Shown piece after piece: positions 51,302 through 60,876 of a stretch of DNA of 64,000 nt (within the stretch, counting starts at the first letter, position 1; the number at the start of each line of letters is the position of its first letter). Origin of the DNA: CAZIRF01 sp964541755 (lineage in GTDB: Bacteria > Spirochaetota > Spirochaetia > Treponematales > Breznakiellaceae); contig CAZIRF010000011.1 in the NCBI GenBank assembly GCA_964541755.1, positions 1 through 64,000 of the forward strand. Direction: 5' to 3'. A program made the translations under genes and the position numbers. Under the pieces are notes generated by a model. That model had not been told where the DNA came from and made no database searches. It saw only the letters and a program-made list of their open reading frames with translations.

Positions 51302-53131
51302 TTAAAGGAAATCGGAAGATTGCAGGGAAAACGGAATACGGATTAGGGCTTCGAGGTATCCGGCGGTGCGTCGCTTTATCCGCAAAGCGACAATCCCGAA
51401 CCCCCGCTCCTTGTCCCGGGAAAAATCCACGATAGACAGGCTGTCCCGTTCCGATATTCCTGTTTCATCGGCTATGGAACCGGAGAGAACCCGTGACACC
51501 TGATATTCGGGGGCAAAAACGCCGGAACCGGACCAGCCCAGGAACAGACCCAAGATGGGCCCGAGAGCTCGCTCACGAGAATCCAGTCGTGCGAGTTCTT
51601 CAACGGGCTGTTCGGGGCGTTTCTGCAAGGCGAGCAGACGCCGGGACCCATCGGCAAAATCAATACGGACGAGCTCTCCGGGGCGACTGGCAAAGAGTAC
51701 ATCCTGCGCGGCGACGATACCGCCCGATCGCGGCAGGGGAACACCCCCAACAGCCGTAATGAAAGAGCCCGCCTCAACCAGCTGCGAAGCCGCCGGGGAT
51801 GAAGGGGTTACATAAACGCATTCAAGGCCACGGGCAGATTCATGGAGAGCCACACCCAACCAAGGGCGCGAGACCCCCCCCCCCTCCAAGAGGGCCGGAA
51901 GGGCCATGCGAAGGCGGGTTGCGGGCACGGCAAAATTCAAGCCTTGGAAACTGGGCACACCGGCAAAGACAACACCAGCCAAACGCCCCGAACGATCGAC
52001 GGCGGGTCCGCCGGAATTCCCCTGATTGACCGCCGCATCCAACTGGAATACATCGCCAAGCTGCAAGAGGCGCCGTTTGCTCGCCGACACAATACCCTGT
52101 GTTACGGTTTTTTCAAGTCCGGCGGGAGACCCTATAGCCAGAAGATCGGAACCGACAAGGGGATCGGCGGCATCGAGAACCGAATACACATACGGGGTCG
52201 GGATATCCGCCTGAAGAAGGGCGAGATCCATAAGGGGATCCCATCCAATGACACGGGCGGGGATGCGGGGGCCGGTTGATTCTGCGGTTCGTACATAGAG
52301 GCGGGCATATCCTTCGTAGCCAGGGTCAACAAGGCTCTCGATCACATGGTGGTTGGTCACCATAAGCCCGTCCGAGGAGACAAAAAAGGCCGAACCGATA
52401 ACCCGGTCGAGACTCGCATTCCCCTGCTCGATTTTGAGGCCGCGATCGACCCAGACGGTTACAACACCGTCAATCATATCGGCGGGCGAGAGCGCTTCCC
52501 CGGCCCAAGCGAGGTCCCCGGGATCGAGCGCCAGACGGGCAGGAGAAGAAGATTCAAGCTGATTGAGGAACCAGGCGGCCGTCCCCCGCTCCTTTCGTGC
52601 GACTGCGCGCACGAAGAAGCTTGCAAGGAGGTCATCGGGTACGGGGGCTAGTGCGTGTGCTTCCCGCACCCGAAGGGATGCGAGCAGGTAGCGATTTTCC
52701 GCCAGGTCATCCCCTGCCGCCATAAGGAGTATATCCCGATAAGTCCCGCTCGCTGCCGGCAGTGCGGCCGCAGCCACAGAGCGGGACAGCGAGAGGGCAC
52801 GTGACCAATCTTTCTTCCCGATGGCCTCTGCAAGAGCCGTCTGCATGGATTCCGCGGCCATATCTGCCAATCGGTCCCGCTCCTCATTGGACCGGCGATC
52901 CTCATCCTCCTCATGGGCGAGATAACGCCAGTCAAAGCGCCCAATGGCGTGAATGGCAGCCTCGGGATCAGTGGAAATGAGGGCCTCAATATCGGACAAC
53001 TGGATATCCGCGAAGGAGGCAGGGGGATCGAGTCGGCGAAGAGCCTCTTCCCCCGACACACAGGCAACAAGAGAAAGAACAATACTGAATGACAGTACAG
53101 TGCAAACCTTATGCAAAAAGATAAACCTCAT
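51302..53131 (-). CDS. HtrA/DegP-like serine protease lipoprotein with helical N-terminal domain
   Basis: A 609-residue exported protease. Signal peptide ends LSLVAC, giving lipidated Cys24. Residues about 30-215 are a helical, TPR-like domain not found in DegP. The trypsin-like domain has His262 (VTNHHVIE), Asp302 (MDLALLQ) and Ser373 (GNSGGP). A PDZ-like domain follows (about 425-510), then a second short domain. The ATG at 53131 overlaps the upstream stop (ATGA). Probably envelope quality control together with FtsH. Confidence 0.88.
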   Translation of the reverse strand: MRFIFLHKVCTVLSFSIVLSLVACVSGEEALRRLDPPASFADIQLSDIEALISTDPEAAIHAIGRFDWRYLAHEEDEDRRSNEERDRLADMAAESMQTALAEAIGKKDWSRALSLSRSVAAAALPAASGTYRDILLMAAGDDLAENRYLLASLRVREAHALAPVPDDLLASFFVRAVARKERGTAAWFLNQLESSSPARLALDPGDLAWAGEALSPADMIDGVVTVWVDRGLKIEQGNASLDRVIGSAFFVSSDGLMVTNHHVIESLVDPGYEGYARLYVRTAESTGPRIPARVIGWDPLMDLALLQADIPTPYVYSVLDAADPLVGSDLLAIGSPAGLEKTVTQGIVSASKRRLLQLGDVFQLDAAVNQGNSGGPAVDRSGRLAGVVFAGVPSFQGLNFAVPATRLRMALPALLEGGGVSRPWLGVALHESARGLECVYVTPSSPAASQLVEAGSFITAVGGVPLPRSGGIVAAQDVLFASRPGELVRIDFADGSRRLLALQKRPEQPVEELARLDSRERALGPILGLFLGWSGSGVFAPEYQVSRVLSGSIADETGISERDSLSIVDFSRDKERGFGIVALRIKRRTAGYLEALIRIPFSLQSSDFL

Positions 53132-54903
53132 GGGGCATCCACCTCTATCCAACGCCCATCGCCCTCGTAATCGGCTTGAACAGAGCGAAGGGGCGGGCGC
53201 ACGCCGTAGACAGGATCGGCGGTGGCATCAACATCCGGACGCGCCCCTGCCAGAGCGTCTTGACCATCCGGGTTCTCAAGGGGCGCGTACAGACGGCGCA
53301 ATTCAAAATGCCCATCCCCATCGAGATCCAGCTCCTCGCTATGCAACACCCCCTCATCAAAAAAGCGTCTGAGGACAATGCGCCCTTCGCGTTCTTCTAC
53401 GGCTGCGACAGGGCGTCCCGCAGCAAGGGTCACCCGCTCAAGGGTTTCCGGAAGCCCCCAGCCCTCGCGCTCGATCTCTGAAGCATGGGCACGCACAAAA
53501 GAGTCTGTTGGAAGGATAAAGGGTGCCATGGCACGGGGCAGAGCCCAGAGGCCGGCACACCATGGCTCTTCCCGGTGCGAGAAAAGGCTCCAGGACACCG
53601 TGTGGCGTGGATAGCGGGCCAGGTACTCTGCAGTCCCGCTTGTTGAGAGAAAGGGGTATTGATCCCATTGTATGCTCATGAGAGGGGCTTCGGCATCCCC
53701 TGTTCCCGAAAGATTTTCCCGAGGAGAGAGGGCGGCATACATATCCCCCGCAAGGATTTCGGTGCGCGTCGGCAGATTATCAGCATAGACCGTCTTGACA
53801 TCGACGATACGATCGGCATTCCGATCCAAAGACAGGGATACAAGGCGCCCATTTTCGATATGGAGCTCGAGTGGGGACGCGGGCCCCCAACCGCTTGTAC
53901 GATTAAGGATACCGCTATAAGAGGTTAAAGAGGCCCGAAAGAGCCTACGCTCCGCGTCATCGCGCAAGAGGCGCCACAGGGTATCGATATCTTCAATTGC
54001 AATGGGGCCACGGGAGTTGTCAAAAAAGAGGGAAATGGCATCGGCCCCCACAACGGCCCCGACATCCAGGGCACCCAGAATGGCTTTGGCATCGCGACAG
54101 CCCGCCTGGAGAGAACGGGCAGAAAGCTCGCGGCGATGAATAAAGTCGCGGGTAAAAAGAGCGGCACGCCACAGAAACCCCGGATCGTCCTGTGCGAAAA
54201 AGTCCAGGCGGGAGAGAACCCGATCGACGAGGGCATACACCTGCAGTTCGAGGGGAACGCGGGCACAGGCATCGAGAATAAGACGGGCGAGCTCGGGTGA
54301 ATCGGGAAACTGTTCAAGGGCCGCGCGACTGCGATCCAGGTTCTCTTTCAATGGATACAGGGCCATGTTTGCTTCGAGATCCATGACAAGGCGTTCATGC
54401 GAAAGAGGAAGCCCCTCGAGGGCTTCCAAGACATCGCGATAACGCCCCATGGCAAAAAACACCCGGGCCCGTTCCTCGTTGAGGGCTTCCCGCGAAAAAT
54501 CGAGAAAGACCCCGGTTCGCAAGGCGTGGTCCTGTAGGGCAAGGACGTCCAGACGCGAGTGCCCGGCGCGCTCCTTGAGGCGGGCCAGGAGTGCGGGTAT
54601 GTCGGAAAGGGAAGAAGCCCAATCCATGCCGGCTTCCAAGATGTGGATGGCCTCATCGGTATTGCCGCGTGCGAGGGCTTTTTGCGCGTGATCCCGATAG
54701 CGAATGGCGATGCGAAGATCCATATCCGTGCGAAGTCCCTCTTGGGCGTATACGGCCACAAGGGTAAAGCAGAAAAGAAAGAGAAGCCCGACACGGCACA
54801 AGAGCCTTCGGCTCGTTGAAGGGCAGGGGGAGAAGACCGCGTTCGGATCAGCGATACGGTGTTCGCTCGTGCAATGAATATGCGTGGCCTCCCCCCTCAT
54901 CAT
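53128..54903 (-). CDS. Exported TPR-like protein of unknown function
   Basis: A 591-residue protein. A hydrophobic signal/anchor at about 36-53 ends in VAVYAQEG, after an unusually long basic N-region. Residues about 60-240 are helical repeats (HAQKALARGNTDEAIHILEAG and similar) typical of TPR. The C-terminal part is beta-rich and contains DLDGDGHFELRRLY, a calcium-binding-like or EF-hand-like loop as in FG-GAP/VCBS proteins. No catalytic motif. Sandwiched between ftsH and the protease gene with overlapping ends, it may be a partner of one of them. Confidence 0.75.
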   Translation of the reverse strand: MMRGEATHIHCTSEHRIADPNAVFSPCPSTSRRLLCRVGLLFLFCFTLVAVYAQEGLRTDMDLRIAIRYRDHAQKALARGNTDEAIHILEAGMDWASSLSDIPALLARLKERAGHSRLDVLALQDHALRTGVFLDFSREALNEERARVFFAMGRYRDVLEALEGLPLSHERLVMDLEANMALYPLKENLDRSRAALEQFPDSPELARLILDACARVPLELQVYALVDRVLSRLDFFAQDDPGFLWRAALFTRDFIHRRELSARSLQAGCRDAKAILGALDVGAVVGADAISLFFDNSRGPIAIEDIDTLWRLLRDDAERRLFRASLTSYSGILNRTSGWGPASPLELHIENGRLVSLSLDRNADRIVDVKTVYADNLPTRTEILAGDMYAALSPRENLSGTGDAEAPLMSIQWDQYPFLSTSGTAEYLARYPRHTVSWSLFSHREEPWCAGLWALPRAMAPFILPTDSFVRAHASEIEREGWGLPETLERVTLAAGRPVAAVEEREGRIVLRRFFDEGVLHSEELDLDGDGHFELRRLYAPLENPDGQDALAGARPDVDATADPVYGVRPPLRSVQADYEGDGRWIEVDAP

Positions 54904-54904
54904 C

Positions 54905-56785
54905 CTAGACCTCCAGGGCTACCGTGCTCTCCCGGGCGGGAAAGCCCAACAGCTCGCGTACATCGTTATCCAAAAGGGTCTCGCGCAGAATAAGGGCCTC
55001 GGCAAGGGCTTCAAGCTTGTCCCGCTGCTTCTCCAGAATAACTCTGGCCCGTTCACGGCAACGATCGAGTATGCCATGGACCGCCTCGTCAATACGCCGG
55101 GCGGTCTCCTCGCTGTAGTCCTTGTGGCGGGCAATTTCCTTGCCGATAAAAATAGGCTCCTCTTCCTGCCCGAATGCAACCGGCCCCAAATCGTCGGCCA
55201 TCCCCCACTCGCAAACCATGCGGCGGGCAAAATCGGTCGCCTGTTGAAGGTCCTGTTTCGTCCCGGTCGTGGTCTCGTTGTAAAAGAGTTTTTCGGCCAA
55301 CCAGCCGCCATATGTAATACTGATTCGATCCTCTATCCAGCCGCGCCGACGGCTGTAGCTGTCTTCATCGGGTAGCGACATGGCAAGCCCCAGGGCCCGC
55401 CCATGCGGAACGATGGTAACCTTGTGCAGGGGGTCTGCGTTGTCGAGGAAGTAGTGCAAAAGGGCGTGCCCGGCCTCGTGATAGGCTGTCATGCGGCGCT
55501 CTTTCTCGGAAATAACCATGGACTTGCGCGCAACACCCATGAGTATCTTGTCACGGGCCTCTTCAAAGTCGGCCATGGAGACCATTTCGGCATCATTTCG
55601 GGCGGCGAAGAGGGCGGCCTCGTTGACGAGGTTTGCCAGATCCGCGCCACTGGTGCCGGGAGTCGCCTTGGCAATACGAACGAGATCTGCCGCATTGTCG
55701 AGGGGAATCTTCTCTGCATGAATGCGCAGAATGGCCTCGCGCTCCTTGACGTCCGGCATGGCCACGACGACCTGGCGGTCGAAGCGCCCGGGGCGCAGTA
55801 GGGCCGGATCGAGGACATCGGGGCGATTGGTCGCCGCGAGGATGATGACCCCGTCTTTCGAATCAAAGCCGTCCATCTCGACGAGCATCTGGTTGAGGGT
55901 CTGTTCGCGTTCATCATGGCCGCCACCGTATCCGGCGCCGCGGGTTCGCCCTACGGCATCGAGCTCATCGATAAAGATGATACAGGGGGCACTGCGGCGC
56001 CCCTGCTCGAAGAGGTCGCGTACACGACTGGCTCCCACGCCCACAAACATTTCGACAAAGTCCGACCCGGACATGTGGAAGTAGTTGACTCCGGCCTCAC
56101 CGGCTACCGCCTTGGCGAGGAGGGTCTTCCCCGTACCGGGCATACCCACGAGAAGCACACCCTTGGGAATGCGTGCCCCCATCTTGATGTACTTCTGGGG
56201 ATTCTTGAGGAAGTGGACCACTTCTTCAAGTTCATACTTTGCCTCTTCCTGGCCGGCGACATCGGCAAAGGTAATCTTCTTGTTTGAGTCGATATAACGC
56301 TTTGCCTTGCTCTTGCCAAACTGGAAGGCCTGTTTGCCGCCACCCTGGGCCTGACGCATCATCAAGAAGAAAAAGGCAAAGAGGACGAGCCAAGGGACTA
56401 GTTGCAGGACAATCTGCATGAAGGGCACCGCAGCCTTGCCGCCGGCAATCTTCACACCCTTCTCTTCCAAGCGGGAGAGAAGGGTCAAATCCGTGTATGG
56501 AATACGGGAACGAAAGGGGACGAGCTCTCCACCGGAGCTTCTCAAGCTGCCCTCTACCAGTTCATTGTCCAGTATTTTTACCGCATCCACTTCCCCGCGA
56601 TCCAAGTGCGTCGTAAAGGCACTCCAGGAAATATCCCTGGCCGTCTGGGAATCACTGCGGAAAAAATAGATCCCGAAAAGCACAAGTACCACAACGAGAA
56701 AGATGAGACTGAAACGCCCACCCAGACGCCCATTCGACGGGCCGCCTGCAGGAGGCTTTGGCATTTGATCCTTGGGTTCGTTCAA
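54905..56785 (-). CDS. ftsH: FtsH: ATP-dependent membrane zinc metalloprotease
   Basis: A 626-residue AAA+ protease. TM1 (about 24-42), ~75-residue periplasmic domain, TM2 (about 124-143), AAA domain with Walker A GMPGTGKT (214-221) and Walker B FIDELDAVG, second region of homology (RPGRFDRQ), zinc site HEAGH (436-440). Start is TTG at 56785, six bases after GGGGGA. It degrades membrane and unstable cytosolic proteins. It heads an operon with the TPR-like and HtrA-like genes. Confidence 0.98.
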   Translation of the reverse strand: MNEPKDQMPKPPAGGPSNGRLGGRFSLIFLVVVLVLFGIYFFRSDSQTARDISWSAFTTHLDRGEVDAVKILDNELVEGSLRSSGGELVPFRSRIPYTDLTLLSRLEEKGVKIAGGKAAVPFMQIVLQLVPWLVLFAFFFLMMRQAQGGGKQAFQFGKSKAKRYIDSNKKITFADVAGQEEAKYELEEVVHFLKNPQKYIKMGARIPKGVLLVGMPGTGKTLLAKAVAGEAGVNYFHMSGSDFVEMFVGVGASRVRDLFEQGRRSAPCIIFIDELDAVGRTRGAGYGGGHDEREQTLNQMLVEMDGFDSKDGVIILAATNRPDVLDPALLRPGRFDRQVVVAMPDVKEREAILRIHAEKIPLDNAADLVRIAKATPGTSGADLANLVNEAALFAARNDAEMVSMADFEEARDKILMGVARKSMVISEKERRMTAYHEAGHALLHYFLDNADPLHKVTIVPHGRALGLAMSLPDEDSYSRRRGWIEDRISITYGGWLAEKLFYNETTTGTKQDLQQATDFARRMVCEWGMADDLGPVAFGQEEEPIFIGKEIARHKDYSEETARRIDEAVHGILDRCRERARVILEKQRDKLEALAEALILRETLLDNDVRELLGFPARESTVALEV

Positions 56786-56842
56786 TGTAATCCCCCGATA
56801 CGTATTGAGACCACGACAAAAATCGCGGTCTTGTGTGTGTTT

Positions 56843-58258
56843 TTATGGAGCGGTATCGCTGCAATCTTGCGCCGCCGCCCCCGCCATCATCGGCGAAGCC
56901 GCGGGTAGCACGGTACAGCAATACATCCCCTTGGAGTGTACCCGTTCTGTCGAAAGGTGAACAGTGATTTTTGCACCCTTTCGTACAAAAGCCCCCTCAC
57001 GGCCACCAATATCACGCCATTGCACATCAAGTTCACCCCTTTTGGGGCCACTTTCAATAGCCAAAGCAATTGGCAGATCCACCCAAACGGCCCCGGACTC
57101 CCCGGTGTCTATCTTCGAGAGTCGCAGGACAAGACCTTCCAAGGAGTACCAACCGGGAGCAGAAACCTGCGCATGAAAAGAGCGGTGAACCGTCTCCTTG
57201 GGCGCCAAAACAAGCCGGCCATTGCCACACGTCAAAAGGCAGGGACCCAAGTCGCAGGTCCCCCCGGGAAGCGATGCAAAGCGGCGAACAACCGCACGGC
57301 GCGGCACCCGGGGAAGGGGCGCTGCCAGGCGATCGGGCGACGCAGAAGCCCGCGCGGCCCCCGGCAGGGCCATCAGCATATCCACCCCTTTGAATATAAA
57401 GGCCTCGCGAGAAAGAAGCGAGAGATTCATAAAGGCTGATAGCTCCACCGCCAGGGCAGGCCCTTCGTCCCGGGGCTCCCAGTGCGGGGGCCCATCGAGC
57501 CTTTCGGAAATATCACGGGCAACGAGGGCCTGTGTTTCGCCAAAGGCCTCGAGCCCCCCCCGCCAAAAGGGGAACTCGGCGTCGAGCAGGGGAATGAGCC
57601 GATGCCGGATGCGATTGCGCAGGAAGAGTGTATCGCGGTTACTGGGATCCTCGCACCAAGACTGCCCCAGAGCCCCCAGCCAGGACTCGATATCGCTGCG
57701 ACTGGTTTCAATGAGGGGACGCAGCAGGGGCGGATCGCACAGGGGAAGCGGCACCAAGCCCTCCGGGCCGGCTCCACGCAGAACGCGCAAAAGAAGCCCC
57801 TCCAGACGGTCATTCAGGTTATGGGCCAGGACGATCCAGACGCGGGAAGAGGCGGGCAATGCGGCGAGCAGCTCCTCGCGTCGACGAGCCAGCGCCCGAT
57901 GTCGTCGATCCCGGGCAAGCGCTTCAAGGCTGTCCCCCGTCTCGCGAGCCTGTTCGGCAAGGCTTCCGGGGGCGATATGAACGACCGCAAGAGGAACAGT
58001 GCATGCGGTACAGAGTTCACGGACAAAAGTCTCTTCATGTACCGCTTCTTCACGGCTGCGAAGGCCATGATCAATGTGCAGGCAAGACAAGCGGGAGGGA
58101 GTGTCTGCGAAAAGGGTCGCCATGACACGCAGAAGGGCCGTCGAGTCGGCCCCGCCGGAAACCGCCAACAAGAAATGATCCCCCTTTTCCACAAAGGGCT
58201 CGATGAGAGCATTGATGTTGTCGGGGAAGGCCCGGCCCATATCCCGCGGGGTACCCAC
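56843..58258 (-). CDS. tilS: TilS: tRNA(Ile)-lysidine synthase
   Basis: About 471 residues. The N-terminal PP-loop ATPase has SGGADST (34-40) and IDHGLR. The middle has the HNLNDRLEG and RNRIRHRLIPLL elements that bind tRNA-Ile(CAU). A C-terminal TilS-type extension is weakly conserved. GTG at 58258 is preferred because GGAGG lies five bases upstream; the frame remains open to 58372 across the rplY terminator. Modifies C34 to lysidine for AUA decoding and is essential in most bacteria. Confidence 0.92.
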   Translation of the reverse strand: MGTPRDMGRAFPDNINALIEPFVEKGDHFLLAVSGGADSTALLRVMATLFADTPSRLSCLHIDHGLRSREEAVHEETFVRELCTACTVPLAVVHIAPGSLAEQARETGDSLEALARDRRHRALARRREELLAALPASSRVWIVLAHNLNDRLEGLLLRVLRGAGPEGLVPLPLCDPPLLRPLIETSRSDIESWLGALGQSWCEDPSNRDTLFLRNRIRHRLIPLLDAEFPFWRGGLEAFGETQALVARDISERLDGPPHWEPRDEGPALAVELSAFMNLSLLSREAFIFKGVDMLMALPGAARASASPDRLAAPLPRVPRRAVVRRFASLPGGTCDLGPCLLTCGNGRLVLAPKETVHRSFHAQVSAPGWYSLEGLVLRLSKIDTGESGAVWVDLPIALAIESGPKRGELDVQWRDIGGREGAFVRKGAKITVHLSTERVHSKGMYCCTVLPAASPMMAGAAAQDCSDTAP

Positions 58259-58272
58259 ACTCGCCTCCTGCA

Positions 58273-58318
58273 TGCAAAAAACAAAGGGCCCGGCTGCACA
58301 AAAGGTACAGCGGGCCCT
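58273..58318 (-). terminator. Rho-independent terminator after rplY
   Basis: Minus strand: AGGGCCCGCTG, 11-nt loop, CAGCCGGGCCCT (one bulge), then TTTGTTTTTT. It ends 15 bases before the tilS start, so tilS is either downstream of a leaky terminator or has a promoter inside this region. Confidence 0.8.
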
Positions 58319-58392
58319 CATTTCCCCCCACTTACAGGGGACAAGAAAAATCTCTTTCCACACGGCCGCCAAACGGCAGCCGATACAGCCGT

Positions 58393-58995
58393 TTACTCGG
58401 CAGCAGGAGCGGCCGGCTCTTCGGCTTCCTCTGCGGGAGTTTCCGAGCGGGCAAACTTGACGAGGGCAACAACCTGATCCCCACTTCCCAAAAGCTTGAC
58501 GCCGGCGGGAAGGGCAATATCGCGAACGTGAATCGCCTCATTCCCCTTGAGGTTGGTAACATCGACCGTAATCTGCTCGGGAAGATCCTTGGGCAGACAC
58601 TCAACTTCAATCTCGTGGAGGGGCGTTTCGAGAATACCACCCTCGCGTACACCGATGGGAGAACCGGACACGTGAAGTGATACGTGCGCGCGCAAAACCT
58701 TGCCACGCTCGATGGCATAAAAATCGACGTGCAAGAGCTTGCCGTCGATGATATTGCGATTGGCTTTCTTGACGAAGGCCTCCATAACGGTACCATCGAC
58801 ATCGAGCTTGATGATCGTACTCTCCGAAACCTTCTTGAGGGTCTTGAGGAATTCGATCTCGTTAAGGTCGAGGGCTACCGGACTGATAGCGCGACCATAG
58901 ACGACGGCGGGAATGCGCCCTTCGCGACGAAGCTTGGAGACGGCACCCTTGCCGACAGCATCCCTCTTGCGGGCAGATACGACCAACTGATCCAT
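58393..58995 (-). CDS. rplY: 50S ribosomal protein bL25, long (CTC/TL5) form
   Basis: A 200-residue 5S rRNA-binding protein: N-terminal L25 domain (1-90, RKRDAVGKG, GRIPAVVYGR) and C-terminal beta domain of CTC type (HDIEVECLPKDLPE-like segment), with an acidic/Ala-Pro tail. ATG 58995 is preceded by AAGGAG; the frame open to 59097 upstream is not coding. It lies ~235 bp after tRNA-Gln, with spoVG further upstream. Confidence 0.95.
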   Translation of the reverse strand: MDQLVVSARKRDAVGKGAVSKLRREGRIPAVVYGRAISPVALDLNEIEFLKTLKKVSESTIIKLDVDGTVMEAFVKKANRNIIDGKLLHVDFYAIERGKVLRAHVSLHVSGSPIGVREGGILETPLHEIEVECLPKDLPEQITVDVTNLKGNEAIHVRDIALPAGVKLLGSGDQVVALVKFARSETPAEEAEEPAAPAAE

Positions 58996-59231
58996 AACAT
59001 TGAACTCCTTGCGTTTGACAGCTCCGCCCCGGGATCGGGGAACTCCGGCCAGCGTACAGTCGTGTGTACAAGCAGACAGCCGTGCCCTGTTGAACACTGC
59101 ATATCACGACTGCAGACTGTCATGTTTTACCAGAAAACGGGAGACTTTGGCAACAGGCCAGCCAGCACATGTGGACAGACGGGCACTCAAGGCCCTGCAG
59201 CCACTTGTGATAGCCCCCCGAAAGGGGATAA

Positions 59232-59303
59232 CTGGGACGGCTGGACTCGAACCAGCGAATACCGGTACCAAAAACCGGTGGCTTACCACTTGCCGACGTC
59301 CCA
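59232..59303 (-). tRNA. tRNA-Gln (anticodon TTG)
   Basis: 72 nt. Acceptor TGGGACG pairs with CGTCCCA, anticodon stem CCGGT/ACCGG with loop TTTTGGT, T-arm GCTGG-TTCGAGT-CCAGC. Discriminator G. CCA is not encoded. A GC hairpin (CCCCTTTCGGGG) follows, possibly its terminator. Confidence 0.93.
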
Positions 59304-59409
59304 CTGAACAAGCGTGCTTGTCGTGAGACATACTAACAAAATTGTGTACCTTGGGGAAGCCCCCGCAAACGGGATTGAACGGGCAACAAAAAGAACAGAA
59401 TCAGTAAAA

Positions 59410-59440
59410 GCTTTTAAAAACCCGGTGAGTTTTTAAAAGC
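59410..59440. terminator. Perfect 12-bp A/T-rich stem-loop
   Basis: GCTTTTAAAAAC (59410-59421), loop CCGGTGA, GTTTTTAAAAGC (59429-59440). Located between spoVG (minus, ends 59565) and tRNA-Gln (minus). Most simply the spoVG terminator, but an A/T stem with a GC loop is unusual for one. Confidence 0.6.
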
Positions 59441-59537
59441 AAGCATGAATATATGCTGACGAATATAAAGCATATCTTTATGCAATCGGAATATGATATT
59501 CATTCACACAGGAGGTAATTTCAAAAATAATGATTTT

Positions 59538-59559
59538 TGTGATTACCTCAACAATCACA
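59538..59559 (-). terminator. Small stem-loop directly after spoVG
   Basis: TGTGATT (59538-59544) pairs with AATCACA (59553-59559), six bases after the spoVG stop. On the minus strand it is followed by a stretch rich in A and T (CAAAAATCATTATTTTTGA). Confidence 0.5.
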
Positions 59560-59564
59560 GGAAA

Positions 59565-59846
59565 TCAATCATCAAGAGACTGATCGTCTTCGACCTGTCC
59601 ATCGGCATAAGTCTTGAGTATTTCGTCCTGGAGGCGATTGCGAAAATCGGGATGGATGGGGTGAGCCACATCCTTGTACTCCCCGGCCCGCGTCTTGCGA
59701 CTGGGCATGGCAATAAATACCCCTGCCTTCCCCTCGATGATCTTGACATTGTGAATGACAAAACAGTCGTCAAAGGTTACGGTGACGTATGCCTTGAGTT
59801 TACCCTCGCTCGATACCTTGCGTATCCGTACATCGGTAATATCCAT
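59565..59846 (-). CDS. spoVG: SpoVG nucleic-acid-binding regulator
   Basis: A 93-residue SpoVG-family protein (MDITDVRIRKV, VTFDDCFVIHNVKIIEG, FIAMPSRKT, HPI). Despite the name it occurs in spirochaetes, where SpoVG binds DNA and RNA. The C-terminus ends in an acidic DDQSLDD tail. Follows ispE by 41 bp; GGGAG nine bases before the ATG. Confidence 0.95.
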   Translation of the reverse strand: MDITDVRIRKVSSEGKLKAYVTVTFDDCFVIHNVKIIEGKAGVFIAMPSRKTRAGEYKDVAHPIHPDFRNRLQDEILKTYADGQVEDDQSLDD

Positions 59847-59887
59847 CAGGTACCACTCCCTTTTTACTGCAGGTGAAGACAGCTCAC

Positions 59888-60784
59888 TTATTGTACTACC
59901 GTATTCGGGCCGCGCGCAAGCGGATTCACAACACGACAGATATTTCCTTCCACGGACAGCTGTCGCGCAGCCTTCGCGGCCAAAAGGGCGTCGGGAAACA
60001 CCCCGAAACAGGCAGACCCCGATCCGGAAAGGTCGGAAAATGACGCCCCCAGGGCCTTGAGGGCGTCAAGTATCCGTACACAGTGAAGGGGGTCCCCGTC
60101 CTCCCGTAAAAATGCCGCGTAAAAATCGTTGAAGAAGGGCCAGGAAGACGGCTCTCCATGCAGGGCTTCGACGAGCACACTTCGAGAAGCTGCCTCCCGA
60201 AGGGCAAGCCCTTCCTCGCGGGCTCGATCGAGCAGGGAAAACGCCTGTCCCGTATTGCTGTGAACCGGGGGAATGACCAAAAGGACACACAGCGTGGGAA
60301 TGATATCCAGGGGGTGAATGAGCTCTCCACGTCCTTCCACCCAAGCACAGGGACCATGCAGGAAAAAGGGGACATCGCTCCCCAGACGGGTCGCCAATTT
60401 CATGAGAATATCGTGTGACAGGGGATTGCCACAAAGCCGGTTACATGCCAAAAGCGTGTATGCGGCATCGGCGGAACCGCCACCCAGACCGCTTCCCGGG
60501 GGCACCCGTTTCTCGAGCCGACAGGCCAACCCCCTCATATCACCACTTGCCTCGCGAAAGAGCGTTACCGCTTTGGACACGAGGTTTTCGTAGACGGGAA
60601 TCGGCTCGCCACCTGCGAGAGACCAGCATGCAGAAGGCCCTTCGACGGAAAAATGGAGTATATCGCCCCAATCGAGGGCAAGGAAGATACTGCCGATATC
60701 GTGAAATCCGTCCAAACGACGAGGCCCGACGGCGAGGTGAAGATTGATCTTGCAGGGCACATTGAGCGTAATGGCGGTCTCCAT
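59888..60784 (-). CDS. ispE: IspE: 4-diphosphocytidyl-2-C-methyl-D-erythritol kinase
   Basis: A 298-residue GHMP kinase of the MEP isoprenoid pathway. Lys12/Asn14 in PCKINLHL; the ATP loop PPGSGLGGGSADAA is at 95-108; C-terminal SGSGSACFGVF. It shows the organism uses the non-mevalonate pathway for at least this step. First gene of a minus-strand group with spoVG. Only a weak GGGC precedes the ATG. Confidence 0.95.
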   Translation of the reverse strand: METAITLNVPCKINLHLAVGPRRLDGFHDIGSIFLALDWGDILHFSVEGPSACWSLAGGEPIPVYENLVSKAVTLFREASGDMRGLACRLEKRVPPGSGLGGGSADAAYTLLACNRLCGNPLSHDILMKLATRLGSDVPFFLHGPCAWVEGRGELIHPLDIIPTLCVLLVIPPVHSNTGQAFSLLDRAREEGLALREAASRSVLVEALHGEPSSWPFFNDFYAAFLREDGDPLHCVRILDALKALGASFSDLSGSGSACFGVFPDALLAAKAARQLSVEGNICRVVNPLARGPNTVVQ

Positions 60785-60876
60785 GCCCGAAGCCTATCAA
60801 CAAGGCAGACGAGAGACAAGAGACGACATGATGAGCCGAAGCGGCCAAACCGGCTGCCAAAGAGTTTTTCTTCTAT

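Noticed and set aside
58259..58372. Longer TilS N-terminus from an upstream start
   Set aside because: It would translate the rplY terminator hairpin and T-tract, and GTG 58258 has a proper GGAGG.
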